NCBI GenBank assembly: GCA_037200985.1
Contig: JBBCGJ010000001.1
Span: 3,386,756-3,450,755, forward strand
Length of the DNA stretch: 64,000 nucleotides
Source: Rhizomicrobium sp.
Lineage (GTDB): Bacteria; Pseudomonadota; Alphaproteobacteria; Micropepsales; Micropepsaceae
Reading direction: 5' to 3'
Part shown: piece by piece, positions 18,828 through 27,805 of the stretch
Position numbering within the stretch: position 1 is the stretch's first letter
Layout: every line of letters begins with the position of its first letter
The notes under the pieces: generated by a model
The model's database searches: none
Seen by the model: only the letters and a program-made list of their open reading frames with translations
Told to the model about the DNA's origin: nothing
Program-made: the position numbers and the translations under genes

Positions 18828-19736
18828 CTATCCGCGCGGGTGGGCTTTTTCATAGACCGCCATCAGCTTCTTCGTGTCGATCTCCGTGTAGGTCTGTGTC
18901 GTGGACAGCGAGGCGTGGCCCAGGAGCTCCTGCACGGCGCGGAGGTCGCCCCCATTGGCGAGCAGATGCGTCGCGAAGGAATGGCGCATCGCATGCGGCG
19001 TCGCCCGCTCCGACAGGCCCAGCGCGCCGCGCAAGCGTTCCATCAGGAGCTGCGCCTCGCGCGGGCTCATCGGCTTGCCCCGGCGGGACAGAAACAGCGC
19101 TGTGTCCTTCGCGCCGGCGAAGGGAATGACACCCTCATAGGCGGCGATGGCCTCGCGCACGGAGTCGAGCATCGGCACGACGCGTTCCTTGGCGCCCTTG
19201 CCGAGGATGGTCAGCGACGGCGCCAGGGGCACGTCGCCGCGCTTCAGGCTCAAGGCCTCCGAGATGCGCAGGCCGGCGCCATAAAGAAGAGTCAGCAGCG
19301 CCGCATCGCGGCGCGCGATCCATTCGACGGCGTTCTCGCCCGCGACTTCGATGGCACGCGCCGCGTCGCGTTCGCTGAGCGGGCGCGGCAGGCCTTTGCG
19401 GATGCGCGGGGTGCGGATGCTGCGCGCGGCGGCGCTTTCCAGGATATTCTCGCGCGCCAGATAGCGGAAGAAGCTGCGCACCGCGGCCATGGCGCGCTGC
19501 ACGCCCTTCGCGCCCAGACCTTCGGCGCGGCGGACGGTGATGAAGGCGCGGATGTCGGCCGGGGCGAGCTTGGCCAGCGCGCGTTCGTTGACGCCGCCGC
19601 CGAGATGGCCGTGCAGGAAAGCGAGAAAGCGCGCCATGTCGTCGCCATAGGCGCGCAGCGTGTGCGGGCTGGCGCGCCGCTCATGCGCGAGGCTGGCGAG
19701 CCAGGCCTTCTTCAGATCTTCGGCAGATCGAGCCAT
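18828..19736 (-). CDS. xerC: Site-specific tyrosine recombinase XerC
   Basis: 302 residues, the normal XerC length. The N-terminal SAM-like domain (about 1-95) has the HTLRAYGDDMARF motif. The catalytic domain has Arg in YGAGLRISEAL, Lys in the beta hairpin (LGKGAKERVVP), HAMRHSFATHLL, LGHASLSTTQTYT with the active tyrosine. With XerD it resolves chromosome dimers at dif. The gene overlaps the end of the DUF484 gene by 25 bases. A DUF484-xerC arrangement is typical of Proteobacteria and supports XerC over XerD. Confidence 0.95.
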   Translation of the reverse strand: MARSAEDLKKAWLASLAHERRASPHTLRAYGDDMARFLAFLHGHLGGGVNERALAKLAPADIRAFITVRRAEGLGAKGVQRAMAAVRSFFRYLARENILESAAARSIRTPRIRKGLPRPLSERDAARAIEVAGENAVEWIARRDAALLTLLYGAGLRISEALSLKRGDVPLAPSLTILGKGAKERVVPMLDSVREAIAAYEGVIPFAGAKDTALFLSRRGKPMSPREAQLLMERLRGALGLSERATPHAMRHSFATHLLANGGDLRAVQELLGHASLSTTQTYTEIDTKKLMAVYEKAHPRG

Positions 19737-20410
19737 GCCCTTATGGCCCGTTCGAGCGCGCGCGCGGCGAAGCGCAGATCGGTGGCGATGGCCTCGTCCT
19801 CGAACGCGGCTTCCGCCAGGGCGCCGATGACGAGGAGCGCGGCGGGCGCGTCGCGGCCGATCTTGACGCGGAACACCGCGAGGCTGCGGAAGTCGCCGCC
19901 GCCGCTGCCCAGGAGAAGTTCGCCGCCGCCCGAGAGGATCGCCCCGGTGCCGTCGCGCCCCAGCACCGCTTCGGTCGTGCCGGGCGGGATCAGACGGACG
20001 CCTTCGGTGCGGATCTTCGCGATGCCGGCTTCGCCTTCGACGCAGATCGCGGCGCGGTCGGCGCCGAAGGAGGGCGCGGCGGCGATCACCACCGCGATGG
20101 CCTCGGCGAAGCTGCGCGCATCGATCAGGTCGAGCACGAAGCGACGCACGCCCTCGCCCATGCGGACGGAGGATTTCTGGAGGCCCAGCAAACCGTCGCG
20201 CTCGGCCCGCAGCGTCGCGTTCTCCGCCGCCAGCCGGTCGATCACGAAGCGCTGGAAATCCCGCGCGTCGCCGATGTCTTCGCGCTCGGGCAGCAGCAGC
20301 GACAGCAATTCGCCGTCATCCGCGAGCTTGCCGCGGTTCATCCGGATATAGGCCTTGATCGCGTCCGCCGCCGCCTGCCCCGGTGGCGCGGTTTTCGCCT
20401 GTTCGCTCAT
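19712..20410 (-). CDS. DUF484 family protein
   Basis: 232 residues. The N-terminus ([37 protein letters not shown]) matches DUF484, with a GAF-like fold expected after about residue 80. Its role is not established, but the gene is commonly next to xerC. It overlaps transaldolase upstream by ATGA and xerC downstream by 25 bases, so all three are one operon. Confidence 0.88.
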   Translation of the reverse strand: MSEQAKTAPPGQAAADAIKAYIRMNRGKLADDGELLSLLLPEREDIGDARDFQRFVIDRLAAENATLRAERDGLLGLQKSSVRMGEGVRRFVLDLIDARSFAEAIAVVIAAAPSFGADRAAICVEGEAGIAKIRTEGVRLIPPGTTEAVLGRDGTGAILSGGGELLLGSGGGDFRSLAVFRVKIGRDAPAALLVIGALAEAAFEDEAIATDLRFAARALERAIRAWLDLPKI

Positions 20411-21066
20411 TCGTCCCTGATTCTGACGCCGGCCTTCTTCGCATCCGCGATGAAGGCCGCCAGCCCCTTGTCGGTCAGCGGATGGTTGAGGAGGGTCTTG
20501 AACACGTCGACCGGGATCGTCGCGACGTCGGCGCCGCTGAGCGCGCTTTCGCGCACATGCGGCACGCCGCGGATCGAGGCGGCGAGGATCTGCGTGTCAT
20601 AGCCGTAATTGTCGTAAATGGTGCGGATCTCGCGGATCAGTTCCATGCCGTCCTGGCCGGCATCGTCGAGCCTTCCGATGAAGGGCGAGATGAAGGTGGC
20701 GCCGGCTTTGGCCGCCAGCATCGCCTGCACCGGCGAGAAGCAGAGCGTGACGTTGACCATCATGCCATCGCCGCGCAGCGCGCGGCAGGCGGCCAGCCCG
20801 TCCCAGGTGAGCGGCACCTTGATGGTGATGTTCTTGCCGATCTTGGCGAAGATCTTCGCCTCGGCGATCATGTCCTTGGTCTCGACCGCGAGCACTTCGG
20901 CGCTCACCGGGCCGGAGACGGAGGCGCAGATCTGGTGCAGCGATTCGACGTAGTCGAGGCCGGTCTTGGCGGCGAGCGAGGGATTGGTCGTCACGCCGTC
21001 CACCAGGCCGGTGGCGGCCCATTTCGCGATTTCCTTGGGGTCGGCGCTGTCGATGAAGAGTTTCAT
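20407..21066 (-). CDS. Transaldolase / fructose-6-phosphate aldolase-type (TalC/FSA)
   Basis: 219 residues, the short form. Motifs: [24 protein letters not shown], and [10 protein letters not shown] with the Schiff-base lysine, then [20 protein letters not shown]. It transfers dihydroxyacetone units between sugar phosphates in the pentose phosphate pathway, or acts as an FSA-type aldolase. Sequence alone does not separate the two. First gene of the operon with DUF484 and xerC. Confidence 0.92.
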   Translation of the reverse strand: MKLFIDSADPKEIAKWAATGLVDGVTTNPSLAAKTGLDYVESLHQICASVSGPVSAEVLAVETKDMIAEAKIFAKIGKNITIKVPLTWDGLAACRALRGDGMMVNVTLCFSPVQAMLAAKAGATFISPFIGRLDDAGQDGMELIREIRTIYDNYGYDTQILAASIRGVPHVRESALSGADVATIPVDVFKTLLNHPLTDKGLAAFIADAKKAGVRIRDE

Positions 21067-21107
21067 GGGACCACTTTACGGTTGACCCGGAAGAATCACC
21101 AACTCAA

Positions 21108-23324
21108 GTGTACCGCATGAAGCTTGCGGCGTTGAGACCTGCCGGGGATTTGTTGCTGCAGCCTGCGCCGCGGGCCGGAGTGTTGCTGCCTTTGCCGCTA
21201 TCCGGCGCCTACGATTACAAGCTGCCCAGAGGAGCAAACGTGCTGCGCGGCCTTCTGGTTTCGGCGCCCTTGGGCCCGCGCGCGCAAATGGGCGTGGTTT
21301 GGGGCGCGGCGGAAGGAAGCGTCGGCGACAACCGCCTGCGGGAGGCCATACCCTTCGAAGGGAATCCCGCGATCCCGGAAAGGCTGTGCGACTTCATCGA
21401 CTGGGTGGCGCAATACACGCTGTCGCCGCCGGGGTCGATCCTGGCCATGGTGCTGCGCAGCGGACGGGCCTTCGAGCCGCAGGCGATGCGCACGGCCTTC
21501 GTCCGCGGGGCCGAGACGCCGAAGCGCCTGACGCCGGCACGGGCGCGGGTGCTGGACCTGGCGGCGGACGGGCTGGCGCGCAGCGTGCCGACCCTCGCCG
21601 AAGAGGCCGGCGTCTCGCCGGCGGTGGTGCGCGGGCTGATCGAGGCGGGGGCGCTGGCGCCGACAGAGCTTCCCGAGTTTCCGCCCTTTCCCGCGCCCGA
21701 TCCCGCCTTTGCCGCCGTCGAACTGAACGGCCCCCAGGGCGAGGCGGCGGAGGGCCTGCGCGCCGAGGTCGCGGCACATCGTTTCGCGGTCAGCCTGCTC
21801 GACGGCGTGACGGGATCGGGCAAGACCGAGGTCTATTTCGAGGCCGTCGCCGAGGCGCTGCGCGCCGGGCGGCAGGTGCTGATCCTTTTGCCGGAGATCG
21901 CGCTGACGGTGCAGTTCCTGGAGCGCTTCGCGGAGCGTTTCGGCTGCCGGCCGGCGGAATGGCATTCCGATCTCTCTTCGAAGGAGCGCACGCGCACCTA
22001 TCGCGCGGTGATGAACGGCGAGGCGCGGGTCGTGGTCGGGGCGCGGTCGTCGCTGTTCCTGCCGTTCAAGGACCTCGGCCTCATCGTCGTCGACGAGGAG
22101 CACGAGCAGGCCTACAAGCAGGAAGACGGCGCGATCTATCACGCGCGCGACATGGCGGTGGTGCGGGCGCGCTTCGAGCAATGCCCCGTCGTGCTGGCGA
22201 GCGCGACGCCGTCGCTGGAGTCCTACGTCAACGCGACGAGCGGGCGCTATGCGCATCGGCGGCTTGGGAGCCGGCACGGCGCGGCGGTGATGCCGGTCGT
22301 CCGGCTGATCGACCTGCGCCACGAAAAGGCGGAAGCCGGAAGCTGGCTGTCGCAGCCCTTGCGCGAGGCGGTCACGGCGGCGCTGGCGGCGGGCGAGCAG
22401 TCGATGCTGTTCCTGAACCGGCGCGGCTATGCGCCCCTCACTTTGTGCAGCGCTTGCGGCCACAAGATGACCTGCCGCGATTGCTCGTCCTGGCTGGTGG
22501 AGCATCGCTATCGCAAGCGGCTGGCGTGTCATCAATGCGGCTATGAGATCGCGACGCCGCCGAAATGCCCCGCATGCGGCGCGGAGCACACGCTGATCGC
22601 CTGCGGCCCCGGCGTCGAGCGCGTGGCCGAGGAATTCGCGGCGCTGTTTCCCGGGGCGCGCGTCGCCATCGCGTCGTCGGACACGATGCACGGCCCGCGC
22701 GAGACCCAGGCCGCGATCCGCGCCATGGCGCGGCGCGAGATCGACGTGCTGATCGGCACCCAGATCGTCGCCAAGGGGCATCACTTTCCGCAGCTCACCC
22801 TGGTGGGCGTGATCGACGCCGATCTCGGCGGCTCGGACGGCGATCTGCGGGCGCGTGAGCGGACGTTCCAATTGCTGCATCAGGTGTCGGGACGCGCGGG
22901 ACGCGCCGAGAAGCCGGGACTCGTGCTGATCCAGACGCGCAATCCGAAGGACGCGGTGATGGGGGCGCTGGCGAGCGGCGACCGCGACGCATTCTATGAA
23001 CAGGAGCGCCTCTACCGCGAGCGCGCCGGCGCGCCGCCCTTCGGACGGCTGGCGGCGATCATCCTGTCGGGCCATGACGGCGTCGCGGTGATGGATGCGG
23101 GGCGGGCGCTGGCGAAAGCGGCGCCGGCGGCGCGCGGCGTGAAAGTGTGGGGCCCGACGCCGGCGTTCTATCACCTGCTGCGCGGGCAGACGCGTGAGCG
23201 GCTTCTTGTTCAAGCAGAACGAAACGTCGACGTGCAGGCCTATCTGCGGGCGTGGCTCGGCGGCGCGAAGCTGTCGAACAAGGTGCGGGTGACGGTGGAC
23301 GTCGACCCGGTGAGTTTTTTTTGA
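21108..23324 (+). CDS. priA: Primosomal replication helicase PriA
   Basis: 738 residues from GTG at 21108; ATG at 21117 is an equally good start. The N-terminal DNA-binding domain (about 15-120) is followed by the superfamily 2 helicase: Walker A DGVTGSGKTEVYF, DEEHEQAYKQ as motif II, ASATPSLESY as motif III. Between helicase lobes the zinc-binding cysteines are clear: CSACGHKMTCRDC, then CHQCGY and CPACG. Motif V/VI is GTQIVAKGHHFP and VSGRAGRA. It restarts stalled replication forks. It is divergent from the transaldolase operon. Confidence 0.97.
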   Translation: MYRMKLAALRPAGDLLLQPAPRAGVLLPLPLSGAYDYKLPRGANVLRGLLVSAPLGPRAQMGVVWGAAEGSVGDNRLREAIPFEGNPAIPERLCDFIDWVAQYTLSPPGSILAMVLRSGRAFEPQAMRTAFVRGAETPKRLTPARARVLDLAADGLARSVPTLAEEAGVSPAVVRGLIEAGALAPTELPEFPPFPAPDPAFAAVELNGPQGEAAEGLRAEVAAHRFAVSLLDGVTGSGKTEVYFEAVAEALRAGRQVLILLPEIALTVQFLERFAERFGCRPAEWHSDLSSKERTRTYRAVMNGEARVVVGARSSLFLPFKDLGLIVVDEEHEQAYKQEDGAIYHARDMAVVRARFEQCPVVLASATPSLESYVNATSGRYAHRRLGSRHGAAVMPVVRLIDLRHEKAEAGSWLSQPLREAVTAALAAGEQSMLFLNRRGYAPLTLCSACGHKMTCRDCSSWLVEHRYRKRLACHQCGYEIATPPKCPACGAEHTLIACGPGVERVAEEFAALFPGARVAIASSDTMHGPRETQAAIRAMARREIDVLIGTQIVAKGHHFPQLTLVGVIDADLGGSDGDLRARERTFQLLHQVSGRAGRAEKPGLVLIQTRNPKDAVMGALASGDRDAFYEQERLYRERAGAPPFGRLAAIILSGHDGVAVMDAGRALAKAAPAARGVKVWGPTPAFYHLLRGQTRERLLVQAERNVDVQAYLRAWLGGAKLSNKVRVTVDVDPVSFF

Positions 23325-23328
23325 AGAC

Positions 23329-23503
23329 TCACGCGGAGACGCAGAGAACGCGGAGTTCTTTAGCGGTCGGCACGGATTGATCGTCATTGTCATTCCCGCG
23401 CAAGCGGGAATCCAGGGCCATCCCAAAGACTGGATGCCCGCCTTCGCGGGCATGACAATGTTAGAGGAAGCTGCAACTCCGAGTTCTCCGCGGCTCCGCG
23501 TGA
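23329..23503. repeat. Nested inverted-repeat element (MITE/REP-like)
   Basis: Two layers of inverted repeats share one centre. Outer arms are 23329-23357 and 23475-23503 (29 bases each, 26 matching). Inner arms are 23385-23415 and 23430-23460 (31 bases each) and contain the common TGTCATTCCCGCG-type palindrome found dispersed in many proteobacterial genomes. No coding sequence is inside. It follows priA directly and could form a long hairpin in RNA or be a non-autonomous mobile element. Confidence 0.7.
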
Positions 23504-23512
23504 ATCAAAAAC

Positions 23513-23598
23513 TGGCGGAGGGTGAAGGAGTCGAACCCTTAGCGTTGCCGCTACCCCGGTGTTCGGAACCGGTTGCCGGCCATTCGGCGGCACCCTCC
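23513..23598 (-). tRNA. Serine-type tRNA-like gene, anticodon CGA, possible 8/4 fold
   Basis: 86 bases with encoded CCA and G73. The acceptor can pair over 8 bases (GGAGGGTG/CACCCTCC). The T-stem then has 4 pairs (AGGG/CCTT, one G-T) around TTCGACT. The long variable arm is perfect (TAGCG-GCAA-CGCTA), as in class II tRNAs. The anticodon stem CCGGT/ACCGG closes the loop TCCGAAC, giving anticodon CGA but with C at position 33 where nearly all tRNAs have U. The D-arm is weak (GCC/GGC). This is either an allo-tRNA-like gene with a 12-pair acceptor branch or a drifting tRNA-Ser(CGA). Confidence 0.7.
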
Positions 23599-23601
23599 GT
23601 T

Positions 23602-23692
23602 TGGCGGAAGGGGTTGGGATCGAACCAACGCGGGATAACGAACCCCGGCTACGGCTTTCAAAGCCGACACATTGCCTCTCTGTCACCCTTCC
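23602..23692 (-). tRNA. tRNA-Ser(TGA)
   Basis: 91 bases with encoded CCA and G73. Acceptor GGAAGGG/CCCTTCC (7 pairs), D-stem ACA/TGT, anticodon loop TTTGAAA (anticodon TGA, normal U33), long variable arm with CGGG/CCCG, T-arm GTTGG-TTCGATC-CCAAC (5 pairs). This is a standard class II layout. It lies three bases upstream of the unusual CGA gene, so the two are probably one transcript. Confidence 0.88.
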
Positions 23693-23833
23693 TGGTCAGG
23701 ACGAGCAACGCGATGAGTGCAATGGAAGCCGCATGTTCATTGTTCTTATTTGCGCGAACTCAAGCGCAGGGTCAAGTCAGATCAGCCATGCGTGATCGAC
23801 GGTCGGCTTCGATTTGGAAATTCGGTGGTACAA

Positions 23834-24319
23834 CTATACATCGTGAAAATTCAGGTATGGCGCGATGGCTTCCTTGAGCCGTAGAAGCCCATTCTCAAAG
23901 TCGTTGAGTTGGATGTCCTGAATTTCTTCAAACTTCTTGTGATAAAAAGCGGGATCAGCCACATACAGCTCCGGATTCTCCTTGAAATATATTACTCGTC
24001 CACCTTTCTCGTTTAAGCCTTTGAGAAGAGACTCGATTTCAGATTTGTTGCTGAACAAAAATTTTGACTCTTGGTATGCGTGAAAAAATCGCCTTTTAGC
24101 GGCTTCTTGTTCTGGCGTTCCCTTCCACGAGACCATCGCATCCCAGTAGTCAAAGATACTATCAAAGATCGCGAGCCGCCTGCCGAAGAGGTCAAAGCGA
24201 AGCTTTTGTTCGGCAATTGTCTTTTGATGCCACGCGAAGTACGCGGTTACTGATAAGGCAGACAGCGCTGCAATAACTGTAGCTACAGGTCCTGCGAAAT
24301 CTTTCAGCACTTGGTACAT
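23834..24319 (-). CDS. Hypothetical membrane-anchored protein
   Basis: 161 residues. One N-terminal transmembrane segment (about 12-30, ATVIAALSALSVTAYFAW) is followed by a charged, mostly helical cytosolic part (RFDLFGRRLAIFDSIFDYWD). I recognise no domain. GC is clearly lower than in neighbouring genes, and it sits beside the two tRNA genes, which suggests acquisition by transfer. A promoter for it is not obvious. Confidence 0.65.
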   Translation of the reverse strand: MYQVLKDFAGPVATVIAALSALSVTAYFAWHQKTIAEQKLRFDLFGRRLAIFDSIFDYWDAMVSWKGTPEQEAAKRRFFHAYQESKFLFSNKSEIESLLKGLNEKGGRVIYFKENPELYVADPAFYHKKFEEIQDIQLNDFENGLLRLKEAIAPYLNFHDV

Positions 24320-24349
24320 CGTTAAGCACTCCCTTCAAACTCGGGAATG

Positions 24350-25750
24350 CTACTGAAACTCCCGCACATCCGCGAGATGGCCGGCAATCGCGGCGGCGGC
24401 GGCCATCGCGGGGCTCATCAGATGGGTGCGGCCGCCGCGGCCCTGGCGGCCTTCGAAATTGCGGTTCGAGGTCGAGGCGCAGCGCTCGCCGGGCTCCAGC
24501 TTGTCGGCGTTCATCGCCAGGCACATCGAACAGCCGGGCTCGCGCCATTCGAAACCGGCGTCCACGAAAATCTCGTCGAGGCCTTCCTCTTCCGCCTGCG
24601 CCTTCACCAGGCCCGAGCCGGGAACGACCATCGCGCCGACATGGGCCGCGACCTTGCGGCCCTTCAGGATCGCTGCGGCGGCGCGCAGATCCTCGATCCG
24701 GCCATTGGTGCAGGAGCCGATGAAGACGCGGTCCACCTTCACGTCCTTGAGCGCCACGCCGGGGAGCAATCCCATATAGTCGAGCGCGCGCGCGACGCTG
24801 GCGCGATGCGCCTCGTCCTGGATCGCGGCGGGGTCGGGCACGTTTCCGGTCACCGGCAGCGCCTGCTCCGGCGAGGTGCCCCAGGTCACCATCGGCACGA
24901 TCTCGGACGCGTCGAGCGTCACTTCCGCGTCGAACACCGCGTCGGGATCCGATTTCAGTGTCTTCCAGTACATCACGGCATGCTCGAACGCCGCGCCCTT
25001 GGGGGCGCGCGGCCTGCCGGCGACATATTTGAACGTCGTTTCATCGGGCGCGATCAGGCCGGCGCGGGCGCCGCCTTCGATCGTCATGTTGCACAGGGTC
25101 ATGCGGCCTTCCATCGAGAGGCCGCGGATCGCGTCGCCGGCATATTCGATCACATAGCCGGTGCCGCCGGCGGTGCCGATCTTGGCGATGATCGCCAGCG
25201 CGATGTCCTTCGCCGTCACGCCGAGCGGCAGCGCGCCGCTCACCGTGATGCGCATGTTCTTCGACTTGCCGATCAGCAGGGTCTGGGTCGCCAGCACGTG
25301 CTCGACATCCGAGGTGCCGATGCCGAAGGCGAGCGAGCCGAAGGCGCCATGGGTCGAGGTGTGGCTGTCGCCGCACACGATGGTCATGCCGGGCAGCGTG
25401 AAGCCCTGCTCCGGCCCCACGATATGGACGATGCCCTGGCGGATGTCGGGCAGCGGCAGATACTCGACGCCGAACTCCTTGGCGTTGGATTCGAGCGTGG
25501 CGACCTGGAGACGCGATTCCGGATCGGAATTGCCCATGGAGCGGCCGATGGTCGGCACGTTGTGGTCGGGCACCGCCAGCGTCGCCTCGGGCCGGCGCAC
25601 CTTGCGATGGGCGAGGCGCAGGCCTTCGAAAGCCTGCGGGCTCGTCACCTCGTGCACGAGATGGCGGTCGATATAGAGCGTGGCGGATTCGCCCGGCGGC
25701 TGCTGCACCAGATGGGCGTCCCAGATCTTGTCGTACAATGTCTTCGGCAT
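24350..25750 (-). CDS. leuC: 3-isopropylmalate dehydratase large subunit
   Basis: 466 residues, the usual LeuC length. Aconitase-superfamily motifs: [29 protein letters not shown] with the first 4Fe-4S cysteine, and CSMCLAMN with the other two. The N-terminus ([12 protein letters not shown]) is typical. It isomerises 2-isopropylmalate to 3-isopropylmalate in leucine synthesis together with LeuD. leuD is not adjacent on either side within the window, so it must be elsewhere. Confidence 0.96.
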   Translation of the reverse strand: MPKTLYDKIWDAHLVQQPPGESATLYIDRHLVHEVTSPQAFEGLRLAHRKVRRPEATLAVPDHNVPTIGRSMGNSDPESRLQVATLESNAKEFGVEYLPLPDIRQGIVHIVGPEQGFTLPGMTIVCGDSHTSTHGAFGSLAFGIGTSDVEHVLATQTLLIGKSKNMRITVSGALPLGVTAKDIALAIIAKIGTAGGTGYVIEYAGDAIRGLSMEGRMTLCNMTIEGGARAGLIAPDETTFKYVAGRPRAPKGAAFEHAVMYWKTLKSDPDAVFDAEVTLDASEIVPMVTWGTSPEQALPVTGNVPDPAAIQDEAHRASVARALDYMGLLPGVALKDVKVDRVFIGSCTNGRIEDLRAAAAILKGRKVAAHVGAMVVPGSGLVKAQAEEEGLDEIFVDAGFEWREPGCSMCLAMNADKLEPGERCASTSNRNFEGRQGRGGRTHLMSPAMAAAAAIAGHLADVREFQ

Positions 25751-25836
25751 GGGGTCACAAAGTCAGATTTTGGGTCAGAATGTTGCGTTGCCGTATCAGC
25801 CGGCGCAAGGACGCGCAAGCGGACTCGTTCCCGCAG

Positions 25837-26028
25837 CTATTTGCGGCTGAAATACAGGACCGCCATGATGATGACGACGGCGATGAACTGCGCCAGGACG
25901 CGCAGCCGCATCAGCCGGTTGGACCACGTCGCCGAGACGGCGCCGCCCTTCCAAAGCGTGTAAAGCCCGGCCAGCAACACGCCGAACACCACGGCGATGG
26001 CGATACCGACGGCGACCTTTCCGCTCAT
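25837..26028 (-). CDS. Small twin-transmembrane protein, HIG1-like
   Basis: 63 residues with two hydrophobic helices (about 5-24 and 45-61). The connecting loop holds SNRLMRLRVLAQF, the basic MRxRVLxQ motif of HIG1-type and twin-transmembrane proteins. Such proteins associate with cytochrome c oxidase supercomplexes in mitochondria and are common but uncharacterised in Alphaproteobacteria. Confidence 0.75.
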   Translation of the reverse strand: MSGKVAVGIAIAVVFGVLLAGLYTLWKGGAVSATWSNRLMRLRVLAQFIAVVIIMAVLYFSRK

Positions 26029-26076
26029 GAGACCTATATCCGCCCCGCGCCGGGCCGGTGCAAGACCCGCCGCGTC

Positions 26077-26529
26077 TCAGCCGCACCAGCCGTCGCGGCG
26101 GCCGCCGGCATAGGCGCGGGCGAGGCGGGCGCGGATCATCGCGTTCGCGATGTCGCCGCCGCCATCCGCTACCGCGGCGTCGACCCGGCCGCCGAACTTG
26201 TCGTAGCGCACGGCGCTGAGCGTCACGTCGCCGCCCTCGATCCGGCGGGCGAGATAGTCCCGCGCCGCCGCGGCGCCCCTGCGCTCGGCGTCGCAGCGCG
26301 CCCGCAGCTCCGGCGCATCGATGCCCGCGATGCGGACGCGGATGGAAATCTGCTGGTCCAGCCAGATGGCGGCGGAGGCCTCGAAGGTGTCGCCGTCGAT
26401 CACCCGAACCACGCGGGCGTTGACCGGCCCCTGAAAATATCTATCGGAATCAAACGCTTGCGCAACTTTCGGCAATATAATTGTTATTGAGAGCAGCGCG
26501 AGACCCAGCCCAATCCGCTTCCAATCCAA
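26077..26529 (-). CDS. Secreted thermonuclease-family (SNase) protein
   Basis: 150 residues from a TTG start at 26529. An N-terminal signal (IGLGLALLSITIILPKVAQA) precedes a staphylococcal-nuclease-like OB fold: ARVVRVIDGDTFEA, RIRIAGIDAPELRARC-type strand and an RYDKFGGRVDAAV segment with the catalytic Arg. It ends early with WCG. It probably cleaves nucleic acids in the periplasm or outside. The 5' end is AT-richer than the rest. Confidence 0.85.
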   Translation of the reverse strand: MDWKRIGLGLALLSITIILPKVAQAFDSDRYFQGPVNARVVRVIDGDTFEASAAIWLDQQISIRVRIAGIDAPELRARCDAERRGAAAARDYLARRIEGGDVTLSAVRYDKFGGRVDAAVADGGGDIANAMIRARLARAYAGGRRDGWCG

Positions 26530-26583
26530 GATCGCAACCCGCGCTCAACGCAAGGTTGCGTATAGAACAAATATGCAACCTAT

Positions 26584-27051
26584 TCAAGCGAGGGCATCTA
26601 TCTTCTCGTCGGAGAAATTGCCCGGGACGATGGTGACGGGGATCGCCTGGACGCCGCCGGTGAACAGGGACACCAGGGGCCCCGGGCCGTCTTTCGCGGT
26701 GCTCGAAGCGACGACGAGGATGGAAATGTCCTTATCGGACTTGATCAGCTCCAGCAGCGCGTCGGTGGGGCGGCCTTCGCCGAGCACCAGCTCGGGGATG
26801 ATGCCGGCCAGCTCGTTCACGGTCTTGGCGGCGGCATAGATCAGGCCTTCGGCTTCCTGGCGCGCCTCGTCCTTCATGATCTCCTCGACGCCGCGCCATT
26901 GCTGGAAGTCGGCGGGCTGGGCGACGCAGAGCAGCGTGACGCGGCCGTCCGTATGCTGGGCGCGGCGCGCCGCGAAGCGCACGGCGATCCGGCATTCCGG
27001 CGTCTTGTCCACGACGACCAGGAATTTGCGTTTGCGGTCGGGCTCGCTCAT
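26584..27051 (-). CDS. Universal stress protein (UspA family)
   Basis: 155 residues from the ATG at 27051. The Usp alpha/beta fold is seen from FLVVVDKTPECRIAVRFAAR at the start to ILVVASSTAKDGPGPLVSLF and IPVTIVPG at the end. The ATP-binding G-2x-G-9x-G(S/T) pattern is only partly kept (the end reads STAKDGPGPLVSLFTGG), so nucleotide binding is uncertain. The longer upstream in-frame reading is a shadow of the TetR gene. Confidence 0.85.
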   Translation of the reverse strand: MSEPDRKRKFLVVVDKTPECRIAVRFAARRAQHTDGRVTLLCVAQPADFQQWRGVEEIMKDEARQEAEGLIYAAAKTVNELAGIIPELVLGEGRPTDALLELIKSDKDISILVVASSTAKDGPGPLVSLFTGGVQAIPVTIVPGNFSDEKIDALA

Positions 27052-27101
27052 GGCGGCCGATGCTGACACCAGGACGGGCGCGGCTTCAAGGGTGGCGCTG
27101 C

Positions 27102-27764
27102 CTATGGGCGCGGCCGCTTCGACAGATAGGCCGCCTGCATCTCCACGATCGCCGCGACGAAGGAGGATCGCGACGGCCGGCTTGCGAACAGGCCGGCCTG
27201 GGGCTCGAGCCAGGTCACTTCCACCGCGCCATACAAGGCGGCGAGCGAAAAGCGCAGTGCGGCTTCGCCGCCGGCGATCTCGGGCCCGAAGCGCGCCAAG
27301 GCGGCCTTCAGCAGCGTGGCGCGGCCCCGGCTCTGCTGCCGCGCGAACCGCGTGCGCCATGCGCGATCGGGCGTCGTCCGCGCGAAGGCGCGGATCGCGA
27401 GCAGGAGGCCGCGATGCTCGCACGCGACCCGAACGGCCGCCTCGCCGACGCGGCGCAGGAAGTCGGGCAGGTTCCGCGCGCTGGCGGCGAAGGCCGCGTA
27501 TTCCGCCTCCCGCTTTCCGTCGCCCAGAGACGCGAAATCGAGGAACGCGGCCGCAACGAGGGCGTCCTTGTCGGGATAGCGGCGGTAGATCGTGCCCACC
27601 GCGACGCCGGCCCGTTCGGCGACGGCCGGCACGGTGCAGGCATCGAGGCCGCCCCGGTCGGCCAGCGCGAGAACCGCGGCGAGGAGGCGCTCTTCGGTGC
27701 GGAAGCTGCGCCGCTGGCGCTTCCGCTTCTGCGGGGAGGCCGGTGTCTTGACCAAGGCCGTCAT
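27102..27764 (-). CDS. TetR-family transcriptional regulator
   Basis: 220 residues. The helix-turn-helix (about 22-70) reads LLAAVLALADRGGLDACTV, then ERAGVAVGTIYRRYPDKDAL. The C-terminal domain is of the short AcrR-like type. It is divergent from a membrane-protein gene, with a perfect palindrome at 27775-27794 in the 41-base gap. Autoregulation and control of the neighbour are likely. Confidence 0.9.
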   Translation of the reverse strand: MTALVKTPASPQKRKRQRRSFRTEERLLAAVLALADRGGLDACTVPAVAERAGVAVGTIYRRYPDKDALVAAAFLDFASLGDGKREAEYAAFAASARNLPDFLRRVGEAAVRVACEHRGLLLAIRAFARTTPDRAWRTRFARQQSRGRATLLKAALARFGPEIAGGEAALRFSLAALYGAVEVTWLEPQAGLFASRPSRSSFVAAIVEMQAAYLSKRPRP

Positions 27765-27774
27765 TCTCCTGTTA

Positions 27775-27794
27775 ATGTGAATCCACTTTCACAT
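27775..27794. promoter_or_regulatory. Candidate TetR operator (perfect palindrome)
   Basis: ATGTGAA at 27775-27781 and TTCACAT at 27788-27794 are perfect 7-base inverted arms around a 6-base spacer. The site occupies most of the gap between the divergent TetR and membrane-protein genes, 12 bases before the latter's start, so binding would block both. Confidence 0.7.
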
Positions 27795-27805
27795 ATGAGG
27801 TTGCC

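Noticed and set aside
23513-23598. Selenocysteine tRNA
   Set aside because: The 8-base acceptor recalls tRNA-Sec, but the anticodon is CGA, not TCA, the acceptor branch has 12 pairs, not 13, and no selA or selB gene is nearby.
23377-23877. Frames with EGVEPLALPLPR-type and GLGSNQRGITNPG-type peptides
   Set aside because: These are the usual false translations across tRNA-Ser genes.
26584-27423. 279-codon form of the universal stress protein
   Set aside because: The first ~124 codons overlap the TetR gene in a shadow frame. The ATG at 27051 fits the family length.
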